DNA from: Paraspadella gotoi | Taxonomy: Eukaryota; Chaetognatha | Assembly: GCA_051294375.1 (NCBI GenBank) | Contig: JBJCIZ010001674.1 | Location: forward strand, 1 to 64,000 | Length of the DNA stretch: 64,000 nucleotides | Reading direction: 5' to 3' | Shown: piece by piece, positions 30,875-42,367 of the stretch | Position numbering within the stretch: position 1 is the first letter of the stretch | Layout of the letters: every line of letters begins with the position of its first letter | Translations under genes and position numbers: made by a program | The notes under the pieces: generated by a model | The model's input: only the letters and a program-made list of their open reading frames with translations | Databases searched by the model: none | What the model was told of the DNA's origin: nothing

Positions 30875-31268
30875 AGAAATCGAACGATTCAAGGATCAAC
30901 GTCCGACGAACGGATGAAACTCGTGTATAAATAACTCGGCCATTTCCTCCCTCCTCCATAAAACTGCGAGTGAACCCGTCTCCTTGCCGACCCCCATGTC
31001 TTCCCCATGCCTTTTTTGCCATGCCTCCTCCAACCCCCCCTCGTAAGCTTTAATCCGGCGGATGCATGGATTATGGGACTCGCGATAAGAAAGGAACGAT
31101 ATTGAAGGCCGAATGGAGATGGGAGGGGGGGGACCTAGGGGGGACGTGAGATGGGGAGGAAAATGGAGATTGAGACGTGAGAGACGATGAAAGGACTGAG
31201 AAGGAGATGGGTCGGGTCCTTGGGAACAGATGGCGAGTGGGAAAATGTGAGAATAGAGTAGCAAGGAA
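30070..31268. other. Mostly non-coding, with microsatellites and no recognised gene
   Basis: Holds a GA microsatellite (30187-30227), a hairpin-forming pair (gagttgtgcttaactc, ~30377-30393), AATAAA-type signals near 30530, and a (CCG)n run (30839-30863). The minus-strand ORFs at 30816-31264 are low-complexity and start or end in repeats. One ORF's poly-Gly tract is just the (CCG)n run. Confidence 0.4.
30839..30873. repeat. (CCG)n/(CGA)n trinucleotide microsatellite
   Basis: About eight CCG units followed by four CGA units. Confidence 0.9.
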
Positions 31269-31279
31269 ACGGATACAAA

Positions 31280-32105
31280 AAGTTGAGGAGAATGTGGTTA
31301 GGAAAGGGAGAGTGGAGGACGGAATGTGNNNNNNNNNNNNNNNNNNNNNNNNNNNNNNNNNNNNNNNNNNNNNNNNNNNNNNNNNNNNNNNNNNNNNNNN
31401 NNNNNNNNNNNNNNNNNNNNNNNNNNNNNNNNNNNNNNNNNNNNNNNNNNNNNNNNNNNNNNNNNNNNNNNNNNNNNNNNNNNNNNNNNNNNNNNNNNNN
31501 NNNNNNNNNNNNNNNNNNNNNNNNNNNNNNNNNNNNNNNNNNNNNNNNNNNNNNNNNNNNNNNNNNNNNNNNNNNNNNNNNNNNNNNNNNNNNNNNNNNN
31601 NNNNNNNNNNNNNNNNNNNNNNNNNNNNNNNNNNNNNNNNNNNNNNNNNNNNNNNNNNNNNNNNNNNNNNNNNNNNNNNNNNNNNNNNNNNNNNNNNNNN
31701 NNNNNNNNNNNNNNNNNNNNNNNNNNNNNNNNNNNNNNNNNNNNNNNNNNNNNNNNNNNNNNNNNNNNNNNNNNNNNNNNNNNNNNNNNNNNNNNNNNNN
31801 NNNNNNNNNNNNNNNNNNNNNNNNNNNNNNNNNNNNNNNNNNNNNNNNNNNNNNNNNNNNNNNNNNNNNNNNNNNNNNNNNNNNNNNNNNNNNNNNNNNN
31901 NNNNNNNNNNNNNNNNNNNNNNNNNNNNNNNNNNNNNNNNNNNNNNNNNNNNNNNNNNNCCCCAAAGAGAGGATGTGGAGGTTACGGAATGTGGTTAGGA
32001 AAGGGAAGAGTGGAAGGACGGAATTTGTTAGGGGAAAGGAGAGTGGAGGGAGAGTGGAGGACGGAATTTGGTTAGGAAAGGGAGAGTAGAGGACGGAATT
32101 TTTAG
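31280..32105. repeat. G-rich minisatellite (~32-bp unit) straddling a 631-base gap
   Basis: Both sides of the gap carry the same unit, ggttaggaaagggagagtgg followed by aggacggaattt. At least one copy lies left of 31329 and about four lie right of 31959, with indels. The gap (31329-31959) is therefore inside an unresolved tandem array. ORFs made of X residues across it are meaningless. Confidence 0.75.
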
Positions 32106-32851
32106 AGATAAATAATTCGACACCTAGGTAAAAAAATGAAATGTGAATTTATTTTAACGTAACATCGAAGGGAAAATGCGTGCGAGAATAAAATAACAAT
32201 GCCTTTTGTATGAACTACTTTGTTTACCAAAGTAGGAATGTGAAAGGGAAATATTATTGACATTTTTGTAATTTACAGAATTCTTTCTCACAAACTTCAC
32301 TCAGCCATGCTACTAAAATTTCAAAAAACAAAATAATATTTCACAGAATGTGAAGCGCTTCTTAACGCGCGACTTAGATAATCCGAGATTATCGCAAATA
32401 AAACAAATCTAAGTTTTATCTCTATTCTTCTAGAGTGCCCTAATTTGTGCCCTAATTAATTATTGAATTCAAATCCGTGTTCAACTGCTCTCAAATAAAA
32501 ATCTTTGGAAACAAAACAGTTCTAACATGTAAAACACCTTAACTATAACCTTATATTCTTAGAACCATGTAATAAAGCAGAAATAGTAACAACATTTTGA
32601 GATAATACAATTTCCAATCTCAGGTACAAATATTCATGGTAGTAGTAGGACAAGTTGGCAAGTAGGCAAGTTCAAGGAAGGAGTTCAAGAAGGAGATGGT
32701 TAAAACTACAAAAAATAGACAATGCTAAATTAGTATTAAATAAACCTTAAACTTAAAAGTAACATATATAACCTAAATACAATTCAATATAAATCCAATG
32801 TAAACTAACCTTCAATTTGGGTTCCAGAATAGAGAATAAAACATTGGCAGC
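32106..32851. other. AT-rich non-coding stretch
   Basis: No ORF, motif or repeat was recognised. It is the left flank of the palindromic element at 32852-35075. Confidence 0.4.
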
Positions 32852-33051
32852 TTTATAGTACAAAACATTATTTAAAGTATTTTCCTTTTCATTTTACACA
32901 CGTGTTTTGAATTGAGAGTAAAAGTCTTGTGAAAGATTAAACTGAAACACACTCGTTAGTTAGCTCTCGTAACAGCTGATCGCGGGGAAGAGTTAATTCA
33001 GATATTCAACGGAAACGCATCACGCATAAAACGGGGTAAAACCGAAAAAGA
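32852..33051. repeat. Left inverted arm of palindromic element A
   Basis: About 200 bp, the reverse complement of 34858-35075 with scattered differences (tttatagtacaaaacat..., agagttaattcagatattcaac, gcatcacgcataaaac, ggggtaaaaccgaaaaagaa). The right arm is cut by a gap, so the arms may be longer. Confidence 0.7.
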
Positions 33052-33123
33052 ATAGTACTTTCCACAACAAGCAAAATTCATTGAAGAGACACAACAGACT
33101 TCTCCCTACGGGAGGGGGGGATG

Positions 33124-33358
33124 TATGGTGGACTAAAATCCACCAAGCATTCATCAGCGCCATTGGTGCCCGGAGCAAATCATTGCGCCTACCATCCCAA
33201 AGGTCCGGGGTTCTAGCCCGGTGGTCGCCTAGCAGTTAAGAGGGACGAGCGGGCGTTAACCCGCCTGTAACATGGTGTTACAGCCATGATCCGAAGCTAG
33301 GAACTGCTTATATTGAACGTTCTGTCATTAACACATCAAATAATTACTGTCTCTTCAT
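33124..33358 (+). repeat. Stem-loop SINE-like repeat, copy 3 (full length)
   Basis: Nested hairpins are visible: TGGTGGA/TCCACCA at the start (loop ctaaaa), then the ccgggg/cccgg arm, and the TGTAACA/TGTTACA pair. It ends ...ctgcttatattgaac, gttctgtcattaacacatca and an attactgtctcttcat tail. Confidence 0.6.
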
Positions 33359-33377
33359 GACTTTTGTTTCTAAAAGT

Positions 33378-33825
33378 GGGGAATCCCGTGTGGGAGGAAA
33401 TCAGTGTGGGAGGAATTCCGCATGGGAGGAATCCCATGTGGGAGGAATCCATGTGGGAGGGAAATCAGTGTGGGAGGAATCCCGTGAAGGGAGAATTCCC
33501 GGGTGGAGGAATCCCGTGTGGGAGAAATCCGTGTGGAAGGAATCTCACGTGGGAGGAATCCCGAGTGGGAGGAATCCCCGCGTGGGAAGAATCCCATCTG
33601 GGAGGAATCCCGTGTGGGAGGAAACACGCTTGGGAGGAATCCCACGTGGGAGAGATTCTTATGGGGGGAGGATTTCCATGGGGAGGAATCCCGTGTGGGA
33701 AGGATTCTTGGGGAGGAATTCCGTGTGGAAGGAATCCCATGGGGAGGAATCGCCAGCGTCGGGAGGAATCCCGTGTGGGAGGAATCCAGTTGGAGGAATT
33801 CTCGTGTGGGAGGAATACCACAGCC
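33378..33825 (+). repeat. 16-bp minisatellite, about 27 copies (copy A)
   Basis: The unit is close to GGAATCCCGTGTGGGA with variants (CCACGTGGGAGG, CCATGGGGAGG). Each unit has complementary TCCC/GGGA ends. Because 16 is not a multiple of 3, translation cycles through all frames and still meets few stops, giving long spurious ORFs (GRNPVWEESHVGGIP type) on both strands. Confidence 0.9.
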
Positions 33826-34857
33826 CACGTGCATTATATAACCTTAAAAAGAGCATTGACTTACCATAAAAAGAAAGAGTATGGCAAGCATATTTTTTGT
33901 TAGATCGAAAAATTGTTAGCTTTTGAAATTTTTTAAGAGTGTGTGAACTATAAATTGAAACTGCTTCTTTCATATATTCGCGATTTCATTGTCCAACTAC
34001 AATTAATTGCCTATTCCTTGTGAAATTTTATAGTGTCATATTGGTTTGAATATTTTAATTTTTTTAAACCCTGAGTAATTTATAGTTATCATTCCGGAGA
34101 AGCGATGCCTTTTTATTCGCGTATAATTGTTTAGTTTCGTTTAGATCGATAGAATCATTTGCAAATCACGCATAAAACGGGGTAAATCTTTTCGCATCGA
34201 GTAAAACAAAAGATTTCGAAATCTTCTTAACCGTTTTTTTAAATTTCAGAGTTTTTTTTTCAGGATTTCTTTTTTCTATATTTTTTTCCTGTAATTTTTT
34301 TTTAAAAAGAATTAATTACTAATTACTAAGGCTTTTATTAAATAATCTATTACAAAATATCGAGAATGGTTTATTTCTTTAAACCTTTCATTCAAAATTC
34401 AAGTCATTGCTATGGTAAGAAAGAAAGAATAAGAGGAGGATGAAGCAGATGAGTAGGGTGAAAATCAGAGAGAGAGAGTAGAGAATAAGAAGAAGAGAGG
34501 TCGCGTGTTGATGCTGCCACAAGAGTTAGCAATCTTTGCAGGTATAGTTGGCGCGGTCAAACCAGAGTCATCAGAATATTTCGGAGAATCTAAAAATATT
34601 ATGGTAAAAAGACAGATTAAATCAAAAAAGAAAGTAAAATCAGTTAAATTCTGTCAAGATTCTTTCAAGAAGACTGTTCTCATTTTCGTGCGGGTCCATA
34701 CGCGTGAGACATATCCATGAATTTCAGTAACGAGTGAAAGGTCTTTTCATCCTCTTGAATTCGCCGTATGCGAACAAAAATTTGTTCAGGGAAAATTAAA
34801 TAAAACGAAGAAAAGAATAACTTAATTCGCGGAATTCCAACTCGGTAAACGATAAAA

Positions 34858-35075
34858 ATATTCTTTTTCGGTTTTACCCCGGCGTTTTGATGCGTGATGC
34901 GTTATCCGTTGAATATCTGAATTAACTCTTTCCGCCGGCGAATCAGTGTCTACGAGAGCTAAACTAACGAGTGTGGTTTCAGTTTAAATCTTCAGCAAGA
35001 CTTTTACTCTCAAATTCAAAACAGCGTGTTAAAAATGAAAAGGAAACTACTTTAAATTATGTTTTGTACTATAAA
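34858..35075. repeat. Right inverted arm of palindromic element A
   Basis: Reverse complement of 32852-33051, truncated by the gap starting at 35076. Confidence 0.7.
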
Positions 35076-35100
35076 NNNNNNNNNNNNNNNNNNNNNNNNN
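35076..35100. other. Assembly gap (25 N) at the left edge of the giant palindrome
   Basis: 25 N. The contig to the right starts within the Ty3/Gypsy-like element. Confidence 0.99.
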
Positions 35101-35129
35101 TCTTAATATTAAATTTAAAGTAAATCATA

Positions 35130-37642
35130 AAAATTAACCGATCTTAATGTTAACCGTTAAAATATTAGTTCAACTTTATTGACAAGCATTCTTGCTACTT
35201 ATGTTGGTGACGAGAATGACTGCTTCAGGAATGCGCCTACAAGTGGATTGCATCATCGATACTGAGCTGACATCAGCATCATCCCAGAGATGAAGTTGGT
35301 CAGGGATGCCAAAAGTTTGTTGGAGGAAGACTTGATGTCGCCTATTGATGTTGCAGGCTTCTCGGGCACTTGAAAGAAAACATATCACAAAGAAAGTCAA
35401 AGCAAATCTACATTTTTTCGCGTGGAAAAACCTTTCTGGGAACTTTTCATCTGGCTCCCATAAGTTCAACTTATTGATTCTTGCGGCAGCAACGTCTTCA
35501 ATGATCAGAGGATCCTAACTCCTTCAACAAGAGAATTGAGGTACTTTGTTGGAGATATTAATTTACCATGTGAAGAGATCAAACTTATGATTGCAAGTCA
35601 TGAACATGACAGTGAGAGTGGAAATGGGCACTAAAGGCATATCGTCAAATTGCTTGGAGATTCAGGCGTTTCAAACACTTATGCGTGTACCAGGAAACAA
35701 CACATTCATCCAAGAAGCATCACATGGTGGAAGTTACTAAGGACCGGAAATCAACAGGGAAAGCATTCATTTTTGTCGTCTATGCTGAGCCTACTGACAA
35801 AATGATGCATTCGGTTATCAGTTTGTGGAAATTCAATCAAGACTTACAAAACATCATGAAAACAAAAGAAGAATTGTTCAGGGTAGAAATGAAAAATTTT
35901 GGGTGAGGTGGTTCGAACATGAAGGAAAAAGAGCCGTTGGATTCAGAGTCTTACTGTATTTCACATAGTCTCTGGTGAGGATTTGGCTGACCTTCAGAGG
36001 AAACCTCTGTTTTCTATGTCAATGAAAAAATCAATCTGTTCCATTTTCTTCCATACATGCTAACTAACATGCATAATCGTGGAGTCAATTTGTATCTTAT
36101 TCAAGCAAGGGCAAATCTCGTGAAAGATGAATTTCTTGAAGATTGATGTTGATGTTGAGAAAGAGGGACAAAAAGGAGCAACTATGCACCAATTGGCGAG
36201 GGACAAAAAGCATTCTGAAGCAGTTCAAAATTATGGAAAATTATTCAAACCTGAACTTTCACTGGTACGAGTGAGAATGAATCCAATCAAACTCAAATCT
36301 TTCAACAGACATTCCCATAGGACAAAGTGATAAAACACTCTTACGCCAAAGACCCCTTATCAAGCAGAACAGATTGACAAGGCTTCTCAAACATAGGAGT
36401 CATTACTGAGATGACAAATTCAGATGATTAGTTTGGTTGTCAAACATTCACATAATTCTGGAGAGCAGATATGTTGCTACAGAGAGAGAAGGTCACCAAG
36501 AGCAGAATGGTGTTGATTTACAGAAAAAATGAATCAAGCTCTGATGCACTCATTCACTTCCCCACTTACCTGAAATGGTAAAGAGGTCAGGCAGGGAAAT
36601 TGCCATGTGATACAACAGTTTTCTACCAACTTGATCTGCGGATTCTATCACTCAACTGTTGATAGATGAAGAATTCATCTAAAAAGTTCACTGGGGATTT
36701 TTTTGTTTCTGTAAAGTTCTTTCAGATACCTCAGATGTCCATGGCGGATCAGTGTTGTCCTGGGTATCGCTCAACAATGGCGTGCGAGACATGTTTTTGA
36801 CATTTTCACAAAAGCATCAAAGCCCTTCATTGATGACGAAAAAAATCCCTCTGACGTACATTTTTCCCATTCATCGGCTAAATCTGTTGGACCGGGACGG
36901 AGAGCTATCCTCTAGCGGCGTGACGGCGCCGCAAAAAGCGTTGGAGAGAAGCGTTGACGAAGCAAGAGAAAAACTTCAGAATGACATTTTGCCCATTGAT
37001 GTGAACACGTTCCTTCAAACGCCGGAAAACGCGAAAATCGAGAGATATCACATCGCATCTAAAGATTGGAGAGATCTAGTCATGAAGAGCGAACTACATT
37101 TTTCCCTGTTTCTCCGCAGAAAAAATTCAAAGGAATGTGGATCAGATGCGTGCGGAAATTTTCCAAAATAGCAACGAATTCATTCAAGTGCCATTTCTCT
37201 AGTCTCTGGAGAATCAGAGTATTCCCTGGAGGATTCATTCTTCATTGTCGTTTCAAGCCATCCGCGAGAGTGCCCTAATCAAAAATTTTGGTAGATAACC
37301 CAGATGAGAACGACTGGCACCGCGCATGCGCACAAGCCCAGCTCTAGCGGAGCGCCCTCTTTAGCCCTTTTGGTCTGCATCGCCGGATCTGCTTCTGCAA
37401 ATGCGGGGCGCCTGTTGAAGGGCAATTCATCTTATTTTTCGCCGCAGACACAGATATCGTCAACGTGGATTATTAACTTTAGTATTCTTATTCTCTACTA
37501 AAGGAACTTTATTGTATTTCGTTACAATTGCTTCTAATTCGAGATTTTTGTATTTTTATATTGAATAGATAGACAAATCGTTTTAAGATTGTTTAATAGA
37601 AGCATATTACTCAAAATATTATTTATAAAACAATACAGCTTA
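35130..37642 (+). pseudogene. Ty3/Gypsy-like pol remnant, left arm (internally deleted)
   Basis: A plus-strand copy of the minus-strand element at 50600-55339. Readable pieces include the protease-proximal region (35150-35900), RT-proximal fragments (36310-36840), and the integrase C-terminal part (36840-37300, with SAKSVGPGRRAILX-like and LKRRSTLH-like remnants in mixed frames). RNase H and most of integrase are gone: after 36838 the sequence jumps from the equivalent of 53685 to that of 51350. Numerous frameshifts and stops make it non-functional. Confidence 0.65.
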
Positions 37643-37646
37643 ATAC

Positions 37647-38006
37647 CAGAAACGCAAAAGAATGGATTATCAAGTGGCTTTGTCTCGTCTTGGCTTCTTT
37701 CGTACTTTTATCTGGATTGACCAAGTCAGAGAGGAGGCTGCCCTCAGAAAAACGCGACGGCAGAGAAAACGAGAGAGGGAACTGGATCACTCTTACAATC
37801 TTACCTTCAAGGAAACGTAAACATAAACTCTTAATAGAAATATTTGTTTAGAATTACTTTGTTTATTGCCTGCGATTTTAACTCTGCATAATCTACATAT
37901 TTTGTATCGTTATATTATCATCCATCCCAAAGTGTTCTTAATGTTCATAAACTCTCCTATCTCGTCTTCTCCCTTAATAAAACCACGCCTACTTCCTTCT
38001 TTATTG
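37647..38006 (+). repeat. 5' LTR of the left nested element
   Basis: Shares with the 3' LTR ttatcaagtggctttgtctc, gagagagggaactggatcac, tgcataatctacatattttg, cccaaagtgttct and the end accacgcctacttccttc. An AATAAA lies near the end. Confidence 0.7.
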
Positions 38007-38022
38007 TGGTGACAAGGACTGG
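38007..38022 (+). promoter_or_regulatory. Primer binding site of the left nested element
   Basis: TGGTGACAAGGACTGG abuts the 5' LTR with no spacer. The right-arm copy reads TGGTGACAGGACTGG. Confidence 0.5.
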
Positions 38023-38959
38023 ATTAAGACTGCCACTTACGCCTTCCTTAAAGAAGACCACTAAAGTCTACCAAAATTACGCTACCGCGATCTACTCAAC
38101 AAAAAAAAAAAGAAAAAGCACCGCTAAACCCCTAACCAAAAAAAGAGATTACGTCAGGTCAGTCGCTACATAAACCTCCGCGAATTGAACATACTCAAAA
38201 AAATATATGTCGCAATCTTTTAAGCTTTGCATTGCGTCATTTATATATAAAATAAATTTAAAAAAAAAATAAAATAAAAAAAAATAAAAAAGATTTACGC
38301 AACAAAAAGCGAAGCACAAAAAACATATTAAACGAATAAAATCAAGACTGAAAAATTTTAAGAATAACATACCGCATTTGTGCGAATTTAGGAAGTGCGT
38401 TTAAAATGTAGCCTGAGTGCAAAAAAAAAAAAAAGAAAAGAAGAAAACCTCAATCTCTCAAAAAAAGAGAATATCTCCAGGAAAATAAAAATTTTAGCTA
38501 AAAAAAAAACAAAAAAAAAAATTTCTTCAACATTTAATGCTCATATAGAAGCAATTCTAATATTCCCAGACTAGTAAAATTAGAAGTTTAAATTCCAACG
38601 GCCCGCCTGCCCGCCTGTAAAAAAAAAATGAACGCCAAAACTTAACAAAAGATAGCCTACCGGACTTTCCGCAATGACCATGTGTTATTTTCTCTCTGAG
38701 CCGGTCTCCACGTGACCCAGCATTGCCCTGCAAACACAAAAAGACAAACTCGATGCGCTTCACCTGTTAATGGCTATTCAAAATAAAAAGTAAGCCCACG
38801 CCGAAGTCGCAACAAACAACAACAACCAAAACCTCCCTCTGTCTCTATCTCTCTCCCTTTGAAATCCCAGCAAGAAATGCTCTCTACACATAAAAAACCG
38901 GTACCAAACAAAGAACCTGCACGGGCCAAACAAATGGCCCAATCCGGACCAAATGAAAG

Positions 38960-39560
38960 TCAATTTGAAATGCAAGCTTCTTAAGCTCATTTCTCACGCA
39001 GCACCACCCCTACTCTATTCCCCGCGCTCAATAAGTCGAATGAAGATGAAATAATTTTTAAGAAATGCGATCTCTACTATATAGTAGCTTTTTCACGCCC
39101 ACTTAACGAAGTTCGATAGACCGCACATTGGAGTAAGTAAAAACTTATTTCAAAATAACCTTACTCATGAGGCGCCGTCTTTCAATTTAGAAGCCCCGCA
39201 AAGCCACTCCTCCTATATCTTCAAAGAAAATCACAAACCAAACGCTTGGCAAATGGATATTGTACCCCATTCACATATAAGACGAAGCTCCTCAACTGTG
39301 AAACATGTTATTTGATCAGGCAGAAAAAAAACTATGATTTGTACAATTAAGGTGCTATGATATGAAATGGCATCATTTTAAAGCTGAATTTGATCCGTTT
39401 ATCCCGAGAAAGAAAATAAACAGAAGAAAAAGGAAAAAAAGAAAGGGAAAGAGAAAAAGGATAGAAGAAAAGAAATAAAGAGGAAAAGACGTTTAGCAGG
39501 TGAATTATTCATGGCACAATTTAAAGTACTGCAAACCATTCAAAATCTTAAGGTACTGAG
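38960..39560 (+). pseudogene. Broken copy of the 211-aa ORF
   Basis: Homologous to 48836-49471 read on the other strand (aatgaagatgaaataatttt, aagaaatgcgatctctacta, atagaccgcacattggagta, cttggcaaatggatattgta). Single-base insertions and deletions shift the frame several times, and stops follow. The A-rich 3' part encoded the same charged helix. Confidence 0.6.
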
Positions 39561-40940
39561 CGACAAAATAGATGTAAAAACGAATTAAAAACGTATGTAG
39601 AAAAGACCAACAGAGAGAAGAAAAAGAGCTCGAATCAACTAGCCACAAAACCGGAGAAGAACAAAAAACAGGCAAATACCACCTAAGAAACTTACCATAG
39701 AACCAGGTATTTGCCGAAATATTCTCTGGGCCAGCCTGAACTTTAGGAAATAAGAAAAAAGGCCCAGCAACTCTCCTGCCTACAAAACACTCAACTAAAC
39801 CAAAACCATAAGGGATTCAGAGAATACAAAACATGATGCCTTACAATCCAAAACACTTGCATCTGACAGATTTAACAACAAAACAGATATGACCCCCAAT
39901 ATTGTTATACCTAGCAGAACAAAAGATACAAACAGAAGTACACGTAAAGAACCATCAAAGCAAACAACATTTAAAAAAGACAGTTTTTTCAATCACAGAA
40001 ACTGTAAAAAAAAATGAAATTCTTCCTCCAAAGCAATACAGATGGCAACACAACTGAATTGACCCCACAAATAGCAATACAATGCAACACAAAACTGAGG
40101 AACCCCAAGCAAAAAGTCTACAGGTTCTACCTGACTTCTCCAATTGTTTAAAACTCTCTCAGATACCCTAAGATGAAATTTCTAATCTTTATCCAAACTT
40201 ACGCCAAGCTGGCCGTTGAACAATACACAAAAAATTTGAGAATAAATCAAAGCACAAGGAAAACTTTTACAAAAGAAAAGAAAGACTCGAACCAAAAGTC
40301 TTATATGATCAGCTATTTAATCATTCAAAATAACATAATGCGACCGTCCACAGCAACAACCAAAAGTTCTCTCCCCAGGTGTAAATTGACTTGAAACAAA
40401 AATTCAATTCCATAGAAGGACCAACCTGAGAAAACTTACTAACTGAAATGTCAAGCTTTGAAGAAATCTTAGAGGTAAACAAATCTCAAAATATAAGCAG
40501 CATAATCAGGAAAGGTTGAGAAAAAAAAGCACTAAGAAAACAAGCAGAATCCTATCAAATCATCCGCAAGAATGATGGGATCTTAAATCAAAACCACATC
40601 GAATCCACCAAAACCTAAAAATCAGAATACAACCAGCTAAACCATTGGCGAAAGCCTAGAAGGCACTACATGTTCTCTAAACAAATTAAACAGATGAATC
40701 CATTACACTACATGAGCCAGCTGGGTGATGGAGCCAATACCTCCATGGTGGACATCCAACCTTCTCCCCAAGCCTCTTCATCCACACCCTGAGGGAGGAC
40801 TTATGAGGCTCCGACAATGGGGCCAATAATATAGACCATAGGAGATGGTATGAATAGAAGACTTGGGTATAATAACACGCTCGACAGCAGTTCTCCAAGA
40901 TGACACGAGAAGGTCTCGCAAATGGAGAGGGGGGGGTGGA

Positions 40941-41279
40941 CAACGCAGAAGAATGGTATATCAAGTGGCTTTGTCTCTCTTGACCTTCTTCTTCTTTTAT
41001 TCGTGAGTTGACCAATCAGGAGAAGGAGGTCTTCCCTCAGGAAGCGACGGCAGAGTAGTTAAAGCGAGAGAGGGAACTGGATCACTCTTCAACTTACTTC
41101 AAGAAACTAACATCAAAACCCTTATGGAATATTTGTTATATTGTTTATTGCCCTGCCATTTCTCTGCATAATCTACATATTTTGTATGTTAATTATTTCA
41201 TCATCCCAAAGTGTTCTATATGTCAATAAAACTCCTCCTATTTTTTCCCTTAATTAAACCACGCCTACTTCCTTCATTG
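40941..41279 (+). repeat. 3' LTR of the left nested element
   Basis: Begins CAACGCAGAAGAATGG after a G-run and ends ccttcattg, followed by the ATAC target duplication. Confidence 0.7.
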
Positions 41280-41283
41280 ATAC

Positions 41284-42162
41284 AATGGATGAAATTTAAT
41301 GGCGAATTAATGAAGATTGATGGAAGCGAGCGCCTTTTGTTGTTTTGTTTTTTCTATTAAACGTGGGAGACGCGCACGGCCGTTTGTGCGGTCTTTGGCG
41401 TGGCTGTAGAACGAATGTATAGAATGGGTGACCACTTGTAATTTCACTGTATAATTTATTAATATATATTATTCAATCATTATTGTACTCACATAGTAGA
41501 CCTTCTCAAGTTTGTAGAATCCTTCAGAATCCTTCATTTTTGAACACTGGCGGACTACAGTGATTGAGAGCTGTAAGGGAGTAAGTGAGAAAATGGTCGA
41601 AACTATGCAATTAATTTATATGTGATATTAATCAAAAATAAAATTAATTTTGATTACATATATGTCATATTAATTCAATTTTTTGAGATTTCAGGTTCTT
41701 TGAATCACGGTTAGAGAAAGGCACCGATCACCCCTGACACCTGCGAAATTCTTAACGTCGCTTGAAAATGTTAAGATTCCCATGGAGTGTGAGAGGGGGA
41801 TCGCTGTATGTGTGAGAAAAAAAGTTTTTTTATGATTGTGATAACTGATCAATAATAAATATTGCGTATTTAAACCAATGTTCAAATCAAAAACGATCAA
41901 TAATGCAATAAAACTTATTTCACAAAAATTGTAAAAAGTTTTTTTCTGTTTTTTCCTTAAAAGAATTATGATATTTTATTCCGTATTGAATTATTGTTTA
42001 AAAATTATTGCATTTCGAATTCAACTTATTTGTGCATTTAGGAAAACTTATTCTACAAAATTGAATTCGTACCGGTTATGATTTTTGTATTGAATTTTTT
42101 GCTTACTATGATTATTTTCGTCTGCATAATGCATAATTTCATAATGATATGCGTGAATAAAA
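41284..42162. other. Arm segment without recognised genes (left)
   Basis: About 0.9 kb, mirrored at 46317-47163. It begins aatggatgaaatttaatggc and is AT-rich towards the right. It is host or older-element DNA into which the nested LTR element inserted. No ORF is shared by the two copies. Confidence 0.45.
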
Positions 42163-42367
42163 TCACCCAACCATGTCATCAGCGGGCCATTGGTGCCGGA
42201 GGCAATTCATTCGCCTCCCAAACCCAAAGGTCCGGGGTTTCTAGCCCAGTGGTCGCCTAGCAGTTAAGAGGGACGGGTGCGCTTAACCCGCCTGTAACAT
42301 GGTGTTACAGCCTGATCCGAAGCTCAGGGACTGCTTATATTGAAACGGTTCTGTCATTAACACATCA
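42163..42367 (+). repeat. SINE-like repeat, copy 4 (5' truncated)
   Basis: Starts within the family at caaccatgtcatcagcggg and ends ctgtcattaacacatca. It is the left-arm partner of 46101-46313. Confidence 0.6.

Larger units (their letters stand above)
33052..34857 (+). mobile_element. Body A: repeated 1.8-kb module with SINE-like copy and minisatellite
   Basis: In order: gagacacaacagacttctcc and an acgggaggggg tract, a SINE-like repeat (33124-33358), a 16-bp minisatellite (33378-33825), then ~1 kb of AT-rich DNA with a GA-rich patch (~34415-34500). The same order and sequence recur at 44105-45956. No ORF survives except the repeat's open frames. It lies between inverted arms here and between different inverted arms at the second copy. 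Confidence 0.65.
37647..41279 (+). mobile_element. Non-autonomous LTR element nested in the left arm
   Basis: Direct terminal repeats lie at 37647-38006 and 40941-41279, with ATAC at 37643-37646 and again at 41280-41283. A PBS (TGGTGACAAGGACTGG) directly follows the 5' LTR and a PPT (ggagaggggggggtgga) directly precedes the 3' LTR. The interior has no RT or integrase. A frameshifted copy of the 211-aa ORF of the right-arm copy lies at ~38960-39560. LTR ends are CA...TTG-like rather than TG...CA. Confidence 0.7.

Noticed and set aside
30816-31264. Minus-strand ORFs, one with a Gly-rich stretch
   Set aside because: The Gly run is the (CCG)n repeat and the rest is not recognisable.
31135-32089. 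ORFs of ~250-276 residues
   Set aside because: They consist almost entirely of gap (N) sequence.
33378-33825. CRISPR-like array of short repeats
   Set aside because: Units are contiguous without unique spacers, no cas genes are present and the genome is eukaryotic. It is a minisatellite.
33357-33903. ORFs of 112-179 residues on both strands (WEESHVGGIP-type)
   Set aside because: They are translations of the 16-bp minisatellite, open in several frames at once.
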